From: Firmicutes bacterium UBA6226
Lineage (GTDB): Bacteria; Bacillota_A; Clostridia; Peptostreptococcales; Acidaminobacteraceae
Length of the DNA stretch: 13,801 nt
Reading direction: 5' to 3'
Assembly (NCBI GenBank): GCA_002441045.1
Contig: DJWQ01000004.1
Span: forward strand, 2,799-16,599
The notes below the pieces were generated by a model. It was not told where the DNA came from. It searched no databases and saw only the letters and a list, made by a program, of their open reading frames with translations. Both the position numbers and the translations under genes were made by a program. Of the stretch, positions 7,077 through 13,801 are shown piece by piece (positions within the stretch are counted from its first letter, which is position 1; each line of letters opens with the position of its first letter).

Positions 7077-8813
7077 ATGATCAAACAATTTATGAAATAC
7101 TATAAACCGCATCGGTTATTGTTTACATTAGACTTAATCGCCGCATTTTTAATGGCTGGGATTGATCTATTATTCCCTATGTTCTCTAGGTCTGTCGTCA
7201 ATACTTTGATTCCAGACGGTAATATAAAGATGATTCTCATTCTCTCAGGAAGTATCCTTGTTCTGTATGTAATCAAAATTGGTCTCAACTATTTTATGGG
7301 TTACTGGGGGCATGTTTTAGGTTCAAGAATTGAGTACGATATGAGACGCGACCTCTTTACACACATTCAAAATCTCGAATTTTCATTTTTTGACAACATT
7401 AAGACTGGGCAACTGATGAACCGCTTAACCGCTGATCTAAACGATGTAACAGAGCTTGCGCACCACGGTCCTGAAGATTTATTTGTTTCAGTTTTTATGT
7501 TACTGGGCTCATTTTTTTTACTACTTAGAATCAATGTTGCATTGACACTTATTGTGTTCTTTTTCGTCATCATGACCATTATCTACTCTGTCTTTATGCG
7601 TAAATCCATGATGTCAACTTTTAGAAATGTAAGAGTAAAGCTTGCTGATATTAACGCTCAACTTGAAAGTAGCTTATCCGGTATCCGTTTATCTAAATCT
7701 TTTGCCAATGAAAAGCATGAAATAGAGAAATTTCACGTAACCAACCACGCACACTTACATTCTAAAAAAGATTCCTTTAAAGCAATTGCCTCCTACCAAG
7801 CAGGTAATGGTTTCTTTATAGACATGATGACACTCTCGTCAATGGTAGCTGGCGGTATTTTCGTATACCAAGGCGCAATCAACTATGGCGATTTACTCGC
7901 ATTTTTACTCTTTATCTCCTTCTTTACTAAGCCAATCCGAGCACTGATACAGTTAACACAACAATTTCAATCAGGCGCTGCTGGATTCGAGAGATTTCTT
8001 GAAATGATGGCGATGTCTCCTAAGATACAGGATGCACCAGATGCAACTGAACTATCGATGGTTAAAGGAGATATTCAGTTTAAGAACGTCACTTTTGCTT
8101 ATGAAAAAGAGGCACAGCCTGTACTTAAAAATTTTTCTCTTGAAATTCCAGCTGGTCAAACCATCGCTTTGGTTGGTCCCTCTGGTGTGGGTAAGACAAC
8201 CATTACACAACTCATTCCTAGATTTTATGACGTTTTAGAAGGGTCAGTAACGATAGATGGGTATGATATTAAGAAACTTACTATGTCATCGATTCGAGGT
8301 CAAATTGGAATTGTACAGCAGGATGTTTTCTTATTTTATGGTACAATAAGAGATAACATCTCTTATGGTAAACCAGGGGCTACAGATGAAGAAATCATCA
8401 CAGCAGCGATAAGAGCTAACATTCATGACTTTATCTTATCGTTAGATGAAGGGTATGATGCTTTTGTAGGTGAAAGAGGCGTTAAACTTTCAGGTGGACA
8501 GAAGCAAAGAATAGCTATTGCACGTGTCTTTTTAAAGAATCCTCCTATTTTAATCTTAGATGAAGCCACTTCTGCACTTGACAACGAAAATGAATATGCG
8601 ATTCAAAAGTCCATTGAGACATTGGCAAAAGATAGAACCACTCTCATTATCGCCCATAGACTATCTACTATTAAAAACGCAGATGAAATCTTGGTAATGA
8701 CTGACAATGGCATCTCTGAACGCGGTAGCCACGAACGTTTACTTAAGAATAAAGGATTGTATAGCCACTTATATCAAGCACAGTTTAGAGGCTATATTCC
8801 CGATGAGTTTTGA
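7077..8813 (+). CDS. ABC exporter half-transporter, fused membrane and ATPase domains
   Basis: A type IV (MsbA/BmrA/Sav1866-like) exporter of 578 residues with an N-terminal six-helix membrane domain (about 1-310) and a C-terminal nucleotide-binding domain (about 330-578). It is complete and of normal length. ATPase motifs are all canonical: A-loop tyrosine in 'VTFAYEKE', Walker A GPSGVGKTT at 367-375 (K373), Q-loop in 'IGIVQQDVFLF', signature LSGGQ at 471-475, Walker B 'ILILDEATSALD' with D495/E496, and H527 in 'IIAHRLST'. It can therefore work as a homodimer, since no second half-transporter is adjacent. Lipids or drugs are common cargo; the sequence does not say which. It is divergent from the tetR-ABC operon and followed after 48 bases by the hemerythrin gene on the same strand, with no terminator seen between. 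Confidence 0.95.
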   Translation: MIKQFMKYYKPHRLLFTLDLIAAFLMAGIDLLFPMFSRSVVNTLIPDGNIKMILILSGSILVLYVIKIGLNYFMGYWGHVLGSRIEYDMRRDLFTHIQNLEFSFFDNIKTGQLMNRLTADLNDVTELAHHGPEDLFVSVFMLLGSFFLLLRINVALTLIVFFFVIMTIIYSVFMRKSMMSTFRNVRVKLADINAQLESSLSGIRLSKSFANEKHEIEKFHVTNHAHLHSKKDSFKAIASYQAGNGFFIDMMTLSSMVAGGIFVYQGAINYGDLLAFLLFISFFTKPIRALIQLTQQFQSGAAGFERFLEMMAMSPKIQDAPDATELSMVKGDIQFKNVTFAYEKEAQPVLKNFSLEIPAGQTIALVGPSGVGKTTITQLIPRFYDVLEGSVTIDGYDIKKLTMSSIRGQIGIVQQDVFLFYGTIRDNISYGKPGATDEEIITAAIRANIHDFILSLDEGYDAFVGERGVKLSGGQKQRIAIARVFLKNPPILILDEATSALDNENEYAIQKSIETLAKDRTTLIIAHRLSTIKNADEILVMTDNGISERGSHERLLKNKGLYSHLYQAQFRGYIPDEF

Positions 8814-8821
8814 TGAGTTTT
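8802..8821 (+). repeat. 10-bp tandem duplication over the exporter stop codon
   Basis: GATGAGTTTT occurs twice back to back (8802-8811 and 8812-8821). The first copy encodes the final Asp-Glu-Phe and the start of the TGA stop; the copy gives a second in-phase TGA directly after it. It looks like a small slippage duplication and does not change the protein. Confidence 0.85.
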
Positions 8822-8861
8822 GATTCTTTAACTACTTTTAAAATTTTGTAGGAGAATATAC

Positions 8862-9758
8862 ATGGGAAAACTCGGTTTGGTAATAGCTTTAGACGTCGTC
8901 CGTATTAAAGTTGAAAAAGCTATTGTTCAATTTGGACTTGGCGAACCCTATATTTTAAATAATAATATGCTCAAGGTCGCACTTAAGAACTTGTATAAGA
9001 ATGACATTCAGCTTCTAATCTTAGATGTGGATCATCCAGATTATGACTGGCAGGAGCTCTTACTTGCTGTGCAAACACATCCTCAAAACAAGCAAATTCC
9101 TATTGTTGCAATAGGCAACAGTTCGGATGCAAAATTCATAAAACAATTAACATCTAACGGCATCATAGATTACGTATCAAAACCTATAGAAGAGGTTCAA
9201 TTTGTCAGTAGGTTAAATCTTATCATGCGTGATAAGGCTAAAAAAACACCCTATGTAGCTACTGAAACTCAGAACAACACTTCTACTGAGGTAGGTAAAC
9301 TTGAAGCTATTATTGAGCAAAATAAAGATTCTGTAGCTTGGCATGAAAAGATTAGTAAGATTAAGTTCACTTGGAATTCTGACTTTGAGACACATATCGA
9401 TCAAATTGACAAAGATCATAAAGAAATAATCGATGCCTATGAAAATCTTTACCTTAAAATGAAAGAAGGCATGGGGCACGAGTTTGTTAAAGAGTTGATC
9501 CATTTTCTAAACGATTATATCGAAACACATTTTGAGCGCGAAGAGGCTTTTATGGCGGAAATTGGCTATACAGAGCTTGAAACCCATCGTAACTACCATC
9601 AGGAGTTTACAGCTCAAGTTAAGCACTTAAGTCAATCACTAGGTGCTTCCACCAGCAATAGTGATTTAATAAGGGTGAACTTACTAATTAAAAACTGGTT
9701 AATCAACCATATCGTAAAAGAGGATATGAAAATTCATTATTTCATCCAGAACCAATAA
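8862..9758 (+). CDS. Receiver-like domain fused to bacteriohemerythrin
   Basis: A 298-residue soluble protein with two parts. Residues 1-125 resemble a response-regulator receiver: 'LLILDVDHP' holds D55 at the phospho-acceptor position, and 'IIDYVSKPIEE' has the conserved lysine-proline. However, the N-terminal acidic pair is missing ('VIALDVV'), so it is probably a degenerate receiver. Residues about 168-298 are a full hemerythrin domain that binds O2 at a di-iron centre. All seven ligands are visible: H186 in 'DKDHKEI', H223 and E227 in 'THFEREE', H242 and H246 in 'THRNYHQE', H283 and D288 in 'NHIVKEDM'. The opening 'FTWNSDFETHIDQID' also fits the family. AGGAG seven bases before the ATG supports the start. 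Likely an oxygen, NO or redox sensor or an oxygen-handling protein; its partner is not evident. It is followed by its own terminator. Confidence 0.9.
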   Translation: MGKLGLVIALDVVRIKVEKAIVQFGLGEPYILNNNMLKVALKNLYKNDIQLLILDVDHPDYDWQELLLAVQTHPQNKQIPIVAIGNSSDAKFIKQLTSNGIIDYVSKPIEEVQFVSRLNLIMRDKAKKTPYVATETQNNTSTEVGKLEAIIEQNKDSVAWHEKISKIKFTWNSDFETHIDQIDKDHKEIIDAYENLYLKMKEGMGHEFVKELIHFLNDYIETHFEREEAFMAEIGYTELETHRNYHQEFTAQVKHLSQSLGASTSNSDLIRVNLLIKNWLINHIVKEDMKIHYFIQNQ

Positions 9759-9814
9759 AAATTTCCGAGCATCGCACCGTAAGATTTTACCACAAACGAG
9801 ATTGCGACATAAAA

Positions 9815-9848
9815 AAATCGTCTTGATTAAGAGTTTCCAAGACGATTT
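9815..9848 (-). terminator. Terminator for the minus-strand envelope operon
   Basis: A perfect 11-bp stem, AAATCGTCTTG (9815-9825) and CAAGACGATTT (9838-9848), has a 12-base loop. Read on the minus strand it is followed by a run of seven T residues (complement of 9811-9817). On the + strand no T tract follows. It lies 68 bases past the stop of the unrecognised membrane protein gene. Confidence 0.83.
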
Positions 9849-9869
9849 GAATCATTATTTTACTACACC

Positions 9870-9917
9870 AAATCCTGTTATCAAAGTACCCTAAATACTT
9901 TGAAATAGGATTTTTTT
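9870..9917 (+). terminator. Terminator for the exporter-hemerythrin unit
   Basis: Nested dyad: outer AAATCCT (9870-9876) with AGGATTT (9907-9913), and inner TCAAAGTA (9881-9888) with TACTTTGA (9896-9903), with a small internal loop between. Seven T residues (9911-9917) follow on the + strand. The T tract overlaps the stop codon (9916-9918) of the opposing gene. Confidence 0.78.
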
Positions 9918-10974
9918 ATAACCATTCCGAGATAAGTTCAAATACGCTTCCGTCAGGATTATGTACGCTATACATTGCATCGAAATAGTAGCCTTTGTCC
10001 TTACCATATAGTCTATATACAGAAACCATTATCTTCCCATAAATCCCACCCTCGTCATAAAGCCGCTGATAATCATAAAAACCAATTGCATCGTATTCAC
10101 CAATATATAGTGTAACTGGGCTCTCTACTAACTGAATGTGATACTGAAATCTTGAAGCATTTTCGATGAAAAATGTTTTATCCCTCTTCCAAATTGAAAT
10201 CTCCTTTATATCCTTCAATACCAATTGAACTTTTTCAGGATCTTTTATTTGTAAAAAATCATTCCTTGAATTCTCTTTTACAATTTTTTCAATAATAAGA
10301 CTTTCATTCTCATCAAATGATCCAATGGCGTTAGTATATTTAGGATGCAAAGCATTATAATTAACAAATAAAAGTAGTCCCACAAGCACACAGGTTATAC
10401 TTATCGTCTGTATGATTCTCGTTCGCCAATGCTTTTGAATTTCGTTCCTATGCTCAATATAATCTTGTGTTAAAGTCAAGATTGCCTTTTGTAATTCTCT
10501 TGGGAATCTTTTCTTAAAGGTTAAGGTGTAATAATACGCATCCTCGAAAAAAAATCGTTTAACGTTAACCACTGCATAGTAGTCAACATTGTTATATTTA
10601 ATCTCATACTCTTTTCCTTCGACTTTCATTTCGACAGTTGCGTTTGGCATTCTAAGTTGATCGGAAAATTTAATGATAAGCCTTTCAAGATTCTCTCCTT
10701 CAAAGCTTGGAATTTCAAAGCTTCTTGCAAACGATCCCGCTTGCTTAAAAGTACTAAAAAAGAAGGTTCCCAAGACTATAAAGATGGTGATGCTGGTACT
10801 TGAAAAATCTCTATTCGAAGTTGAAAGATTGAAAAGAACAACGAGCAAGGCAGCAGAGACGGTCGATGTGCTACCCAACACTTTATTTTGCCTCAAAACC
10901 AAGTATTCGTATGGACTATAGATGATTAATACGGCTATGATTGATATAACCACGAGCTGAATCCATTGCACCAT
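9916..10974 (-). CDS. Membrane protein of unknown function, four predicted helices
   Basis: I do not recognise this 352-residue protein. Predicted helices: about 3-22, 36-50, 60-76 and 187-206. Residues about 80-185 form a soluble, probably cytoplasmic block rich in Phe/Tyr with strand-like segments such as 'VEMKVEGKEYEIKYNNVDYYAVV'. Residues about 207-352 are a second soluble block, probably outside, with 'HIQLVESPVTLYIGEY' and 'YYFDAMYSVHNPDGSVF'. I start it at the ATG at 10974, which has AGGAGG (10984-10989) upstream; the longer frame would begin inside the flippase gene. It is the last gene of the glycosyltransferase-flippase operon, 16 bases after the flippase stop, so a role in the cell envelope is likely by context only. 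No catalytic motif was found. Confidence 0.8.
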   Translation of the reverse strand: MVQWIQLVVISIIAVLIIYSPYEYLVLRQNKVLGSTSTVSAALLVVLFNLSTSNRDFSSTSITIFIVLGTFFFSTFKQAGSFARSFEIPSFEGENLERLIIKFSDQLRMPNATVEMKVEGKEYEIKYNNVDYYAVVNVKRFFFEDAYYYTLTFKKRFPRELQKAILTLTQDYIEHRNEIQKHWRTRIIQTISITCVLVGLLLFVNYNALHPKYTNAIGSFDENESLIIEKIVKENSRNDFLQIKDPEKVQLVLKDIKEISIWKRDKTFFIENASRFQYHIQLVESPVTLYIGEYDAIGFYDYQRLYDEGGIYGKIMVSVYRLYGKDKGYYFDAMYSVHNPDGSVFELISEWL

Positions 10975-10983
10975 TTGAAAGTT

Positions 10984-10989
10984 CCTCCT
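10984..10989 (-). promoter_or_regulatory. Ribosome binding site that fixes the unknown membrane protein start
   Basis: AGGAGG stands directly after the flippase stop codon and nine bases before the ATG at 10974. It removes 21 residues from the longest open frame, which otherwise would overlap the flippase gene by 47 bases. Confidence 0.75.
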
Positions 10990-10990
10990 A

Positions 10991-12007
10991 TTAGTCCGAT
11001 TCTTTGTGCTTACCTGCTGCGACAAATGTACCTCCAATTAAAAGAGGTAAATAATAAGTGATTAAGCGCCATAACAGTAGTGCGGTAATTACAATCTTAG
11101 ATGGGAAAAATATCTGATAAACCAGATAAAAGCTACCTTCAGCTCCAAGTGCAGCACCTGGTAAAGGGATAAAAGCTGTTACCATTGATACAAATGCTGC
11201 AGCACCGATCATGTAAAAGATCGATAAGTGCGTTAAATGAAAGCCATACCCAATTACAAGTGGAATACTAAAGAAAAATGTGAGCTGCAACACAGATAGA
11301 AAACCGATGATCAACCATGTACCTAAACCATGATGATTGGACTTCATCTGCTGATGAAATAGATTAATTTGATGTAGAACTTTTATCGTTTTTTTTGTTG
11401 TTTTTTGGTAATTGAAATGACGTCTTAAAAACTTTCCAACTCTAATCACTAAACCTTTTGTAAATCTATAATTATAACCAATCATCATTAACGAAGCTAT
11501 AACGATAAAATTGACAACAAAACCGAGTGCACCCAAGTAGAAGAAATTTGGTATTTTACCCATAAAGAATGTCGATTCAAAGATTAATACAATAAAGCTA
11601 TAGATGACGAGTACAGCCTGATAAACGATAAATTTCTTCGTTAACACAGATGCACCTGTTCCAAAAGGTACCTTGTGCTTATGAAGCAGATACAGTTGTG
11701 CTGGTTGTCCACCAGAAGCAAATGGTGTTATACCATTAAAAAACTGGCCTGCCATCGTAATTTTAAAGCTTTTCCAGAATCCAATCTGCTCCCGTGCATA
11801 ATATAATAATTGATGCAAAATCATCGCTTCAAACAACCAATATGCAAGTATAAATAGAACACCTAACAATAAGAACAATGGCCTAATTGACTGTATTGCA
11901 TGTATAACGTTTTTCCCTTCACCTTTCAGGATGAGAATAGAAAAAATCACGACAACACTGACAATAGGTATGAGCCATCTAGTTATACGCTTTATATTTT
12001 TTGCCAT
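10991..12007 (-). CDS. Lysylphosphatidylglycerol synthase/flippase-like membrane protein (UPF0104, YbhN/AglD type)
   Basis: Polytopic membrane protein of about 338 residues with roughly eight hydrophobic helices, matching the flippase-type transmembrane domain found at the N-terminus of MprF and in stand-alone YbhN/AglD proteins (PF03706). The family landmark is plain: 'AGQFFNGITPFASGGQPAQL' near residue 90, which includes the conserved G-Q-P cluster, followed by 'LTKKFIVYQ' and, late in the protein, 'FIPLPGAALGAEGSF'. No catalytic C-terminal domain is present, so it is not a full MprF. Given the glycosyltransferase just upstream, it may move or help make a glycolipid or other envelope lipid; that is inference. 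The start is uncertain: ATG 12007 or GTG 12016, neither with a strong ribosome binding site. Both overlap the glycosyltransferase end (29 or 38 bases), so coupling by re-initiation is likely. Confidence 0.9.
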   Translation of the reverse strand: MAKNIKRITRWLIPIVSVVVIFSILILKGEGKNVIHAIQSIRPLFLLLGVLFILAYWLFEAMILHQLLYYAREQIGFWKSFKITMAGQFFNGITPFASGGQPAQLYLLHKHKVPFGTGASVLTKKFIVYQAVLVIYSFIVLIFESTFFMGKIPNFFYLGALGFVVNFIVIASLMMIGYNYRFTKGLVIRVGKFLRRHFNYQKTTKKTIKVLHQINLFHQQMKSNHHGLGTWLIIGFLSVLQLTFFFSIPLVIGYGFHLTHLSIFYMIGAAAFVSMVTAFIPLPGAALGAEGSFYLVYQIFFPSKIVITALLLWRLITYYLPLLIGGTFVAAGKHKESD

Positions 12008-13076
12008 ATTGATCACTGCTTTCTAATTGAATCATTTTTGCATAGTAGGTTTCCCACATTTTACCGACAGACTCTCTACAGTAAAATTCAGATCCCTTCA
12101 CAGACTGATTTTGTATTTGTGCATAATAAGCTTTGTCTTCTGCTAGCCTTGTGAGAATTTTTGCAAAAGAATGATTGTCCAATGCTTTTAAATAGTAATC
12201 AAAGAGAATATCCTCATAGAGTTCCAAATCCCGCAGCACAAGAGGCAAACCAACATTCATAGACTCAAGAACAGTCATGGGAAAAAGCTCACTATAAGAT
12301 GGTAAAAACAAGACATCTGCCATGTTATAAATTTCATTCATATGTGTTCTATCTACAATGCCAATAAAATGGACGTTCTTAGGTGGATTTGAGACAACAT
12401 CGTTAAGTTCTTCAAAACCATCTGTAATTTTACCGAAAGAAAATCCACCTGCCCATACAAACTCAATATTAGGCAGCTGTTTTGCAACTTCTACAAAATC
12501 CAAAATACCTTTTCGGGTTTGGATTTGACCAACGCCTAAAACCACGTTGGCGTCCGCTTTAATTTGATAATTTTCTCTAACGTTTTTTTTCATTTCCGAA
12601 TCTAACATATGAAACTGTTCTCTTGAAACAAAATTAGGGATATAAGTTATTTTGGATCTCTCAAACCCCAGCTCCACCAGTTTATCGATGAAAATTGGAT
12701 TAACCGTTACAAGTTGATCCATGGTCTCGTAAAATTTCAAAATATACCAATAGAATATCGATTGCATCCACCTTGGCAGCTTAATACTCCCCTCAATGGT
12801 TTCAGGAATAAAATGCACCGAACCAACTTTTACGGACTGACGATGAATTAAGGCATGTAAAAAAAATCTAAAGTTGATGGAATGATAGTGAATGACATTG
12901 CCACTACCAAATGTGTTCAATTTTATCGTCATCATCTTATTCAATTTTTCCTTTACCAAATTAAACTGTTCTGTAAACGCGGAACCGACACCTTGTCCAG
13001 CTACTCTGTCCGCTAATGACATGACAGTTAAAACTGGTAATTCATTTGTATTGTTCTTTTTATTTTTAAATAGCAT
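11979..13076 (-). CDS. GT4-family glycosyltransferase, probable glycolipid or envelope glycan synthesis
   Basis: A 365-residue GT-B fold enzyme (glycosyltransferase group 1 / GT4). The N-terminal half begins with 'VLTVMSLADRVAGQGVGSAF', an acceptor-side loop; the GQGVGSAF pattern resembles firmicute glycosyltransferases that glucosylate diacylglycerol lipids. The C-terminal half has 'VVLGVGQIQTRKG' (donor-binding start), 'VHFIGIVDRTHMNEIYNMADVLFLPS' split over the usual region, and the retaining EX7E motif with E263 and E271 in 'SELFPMTVLESM'. It has no signal peptide or clear membrane helix, so it acts at the inner membrane face. The start ATG at 13076 has AGAGG seven bases upstream; the longer frame begins at a TTG and is rejected. 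First gene of the envelope operon. Family call strong; sugar and acceptor unknown, with glycolipid an inference from sequence flavour and the flippase neighbour. Confidence 0.9.
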   Translation of the reverse strand: MLFKNKKNNTNELPVLTVMSLADRVAGQGVGSAFTEQFNLVKEKLNKMMTIKLNTFGSGNVIHYHSINFRFFLHALIHRQSVKVGSVHFIPETIEGSIKLPRWMQSIFYWYILKFYETMDQLVTVNPIFIDKLVELGFERSKITYIPNFVSREQFHMLDSEMKKNVRENYQIKADANVVLGVGQIQTRKGILDFVEVAKQLPNIEFVWAGGFSFGKITDGFEELNDVVSNPPKNVHFIGIVDRTHMNEIYNMADVLFLPSYSELFPMTVLESMNVGLPLVLRDLELYEDILFDYYLKALDNHSFAKILTRLAEDKAYYAQIQNQSVKGSEFYCRESVGKMWETYYAKMIQLESSDQYGKKYKAYN

Positions 13077-13083
13077 AACGCTT

Positions 13084-13088
13084 CCTCT
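13084..13088 (-). promoter_or_regulatory. Ribosome binding site that fixes the glycosyltransferase start
   Basis: AGAGG on the minus strand lies seven bases before the ATG at 13076. The alternative TTG at 13091 lies upstream of the site, so translation from it would run through it. Confidence 0.65.
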
Positions 13089-13112
13089 CAAAAAAATAAT
13101 GTCTTCATAAAT

Positions 13113-13118
13113 ATCATA
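13113..13118 (-). promoter_or_regulatory. Candidate -10 box for the envelope operon
   Basis: TATGAT on the minus strand, five of six bases of consensus, 36 bases before the glycosyltransferase start in a very AT-rich stretch. No good -35 box is found 16-18 bases upstream, so the promoter is only a candidate. The rest of the 240-base gap holds the hairpin at 13260-13290, a short AGTGAT...ATCACT dyad near 13225-13245, and A/T runs. Confidence 0.35.
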
Positions 13119-13259
13119 CGCTATAAATGTTAAGTTTTAATTAAAATGCTATTAATCCGTGATTAGAGCCTTAATCTGTTTTCAAACCATGATATTAATC
13201 AAAAAAATTCATTTTCTTTTTTCCAGTGATATAGCGTTGCATCACTTACTCTATAAATT

Positions 13260-13290
13260 GAATAAGTGAGAGGGGGGCTCTCACTTATTC
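13260..13290. repeat. 13-bp perfect inverted repeat with GGGGG loop
   Basis: GAATAAGTGAGAG (13260-13272) pairs perfectly with CTCTCACTTATTC (13278-13290) around a five-G loop on the + strand (five C on the minus strand). It lies 27 bases after the EAL gene stop. A terminator for that gene is the simplest reading, but the minus strand continues AATTTATAG with no real T tract. A related unpaired copy of the arm, CACTTACTC, lies about 15 bases outside the stem. Confidence 0.7.
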
Positions 13291-13316
13291 TGGGTTAACT
13301 ATTATGGAGGAAGATT

Positions 13317-13801
13317 TCAATTAGATTGATATCGTTCTGGTTTTTCCGGTTTTCCAAAGTAATACCCTTGAAGCTCATCACACCCACAAAGTAGCAGTGT
13401 GTTACTTTGAATCTCATCCTCTACCCCTTCTGCAACAACAGTAACATCAATACTGTGAAGCATATGTATGATTCCAGAAAGGACTTTAACGCTTTTTTCA
13501 TCTATTAGTTTATGAATAAAGGATCGATCAAGCTTTACTTTATCAAAATTGATATTCGTTAAATAGATCAGCGAAGAATACCCTGTGCCAAAGTCGTCTA
13601 AAGCAACTGTTACACCTAACTTTTTAAAACTATTAATAAAATCAATACCATTATAACGCGTATCCATAAAAATACTTTCAGTAATTTCTATGATCAATTC
13701 GTTGGGCTGAACCTCGTATTCTTTTAATAAACGCTCTAAAAATAAGACATAATCTATGTCCATCATCTGCTTGCAAGAAAAATTGACTGCAATTGGAATA
13801 A
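13317..13801 (-). CDS. EAL-domain protein (cyclic-di-GMP phosphodiesterase), C-terminal part
   Basis: The frame stays open to the window edge, so the 5' end and any sensor or GGDEF domain are missing. The visible ~161 residues are the second part of an EAL domain, which hydrolyses cyclic-di-GMP to pGpG. Conserved residues are in place in order: Asn in 'IAVNFSCKQM', Glu in 'IIEITES', the 'ALDDFGTGYSSL' loop-6 motif with both metal-binding aspartates, Lys in 'KVKLDRSFI', Glu in 'VAEGVED', and Gln in 'DELQGYYFGKP'. The EAL motif itself would be upstream. On these residues it should be active. The protein ends shortly after the domain, so EAL is its C-terminal module. It is on the same strand as the envelope operon but separated by 240 bases and a hairpin. 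Confidence 0.94.
   Translation of the reverse strand, partial: IPIAVNFSCKQMMDIDYVLFLERLLKEYEVQPNELIIEITESIFMDTRYNGIDFINSFKKLGVTVALDDFGTGYSSLIYLTNINFDKVKLDRSFIHKLIDEKSVKVLSGIIHMLHSIDVTVVAEGVEDEIQSNTLLLCGCDELQGYYFGKPEKPERYQSN

Noticed and set aside
8802..8821. Tandem 10-bp repeat as an insertion or attachment site
   Set aside because: There is no mobile gene, no inverted ends and no second junction; a simple slippage duplication explains it.
9213..9503. Minus-strand open frame of 96 codons inside the hemerythrin gene
   Set aside because: It is antisense to a clear hemerythrin domain, has no ribosome binding site, and its translation resembles no family.
10975..11037. Longer N-terminus for the unknown membrane protein
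   Set aside because: It would start inside the flippase gene, and a good AGGAGG site serves the internal ATG at 10974.

Overview
The window looks like a chromosomal stretch from a low-GC, Gram-positive (Firmicutes, clostridia-like) bacterium that lives with little oxygen. Reasons: AT-rich coding DNA, strong GGAGG-type ribosome binding sites, a lipoprotein MsrAB with a lipobox, a YesM/YesN-type two-component pair, a bacteriohemerythrin, and a glycolipid-type glycosyltransferase operon. The genus cannot be fixed from sequence reading alone.

Region 1 (1-3955, + strand) is a redox-repair and signalling operon. It holds the C-terminal end of a thioredoxin-like protein, a secreted lipoprotein MsrA-MsrB fusion, an AraC-type response regulator and its dCache-type sensor histidine kinase. 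Genes overlap or nearly touch, and a perfect hairpin with a T tract ends the unit.

Region 2 (3925-6900, - strand) is a convergent three-gene operon: a TetR-type repressor, an ABC ATPase and an ABC-2 permease, tightly coupled by ribosome binding sites that lie in the preceding stop regions. The tetR promoter region carries a 42-bp-period duplicated element made of four alternating CTATGAC/GTCATAG half-sites. This is the best regulatory signal in the window, and the leader RNA could fold in two mutually exclusive ways around the tetR ribosome binding site.

Region 3 (7004-9917, + strand, divergent from region 2) holds a homodimer-type ABC exporter and a protein that joins a degenerate receiver-like domain to a complete bacteriohemerythrin domain.

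Region 4 (13118-9815, - strand) is a three-gene envelope operon: a GT4 glycosyltransferase, a lysylphosphatidylglycerol-synthase/flippase-like (UPF0104) membrane protein, and an unrecognised four-helix membrane protein. At the convergent junction with region 3, each strand's terminator lies nearer the other gene, so the 3' ends should overlap as antisense RNA.

Region 5 (13260-13801, - strand) is the C-terminal part of an EAL-domain cyclic-di-GMP phosphodiesterase running off the window, followed by a 13-bp perfect hairpin with a GGGGG loop.

Six genes have their best start inside the longest open frame, because a good Shine-Dalgarno sequence precedes an internal ATG or because the long form begins at a poorly supported TTG or GTG; I used the internal starts. 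No rRNA, tRNA, CRISPR array, insertion sequence or origin was seen. No gap between genes exceeds 300 bases.
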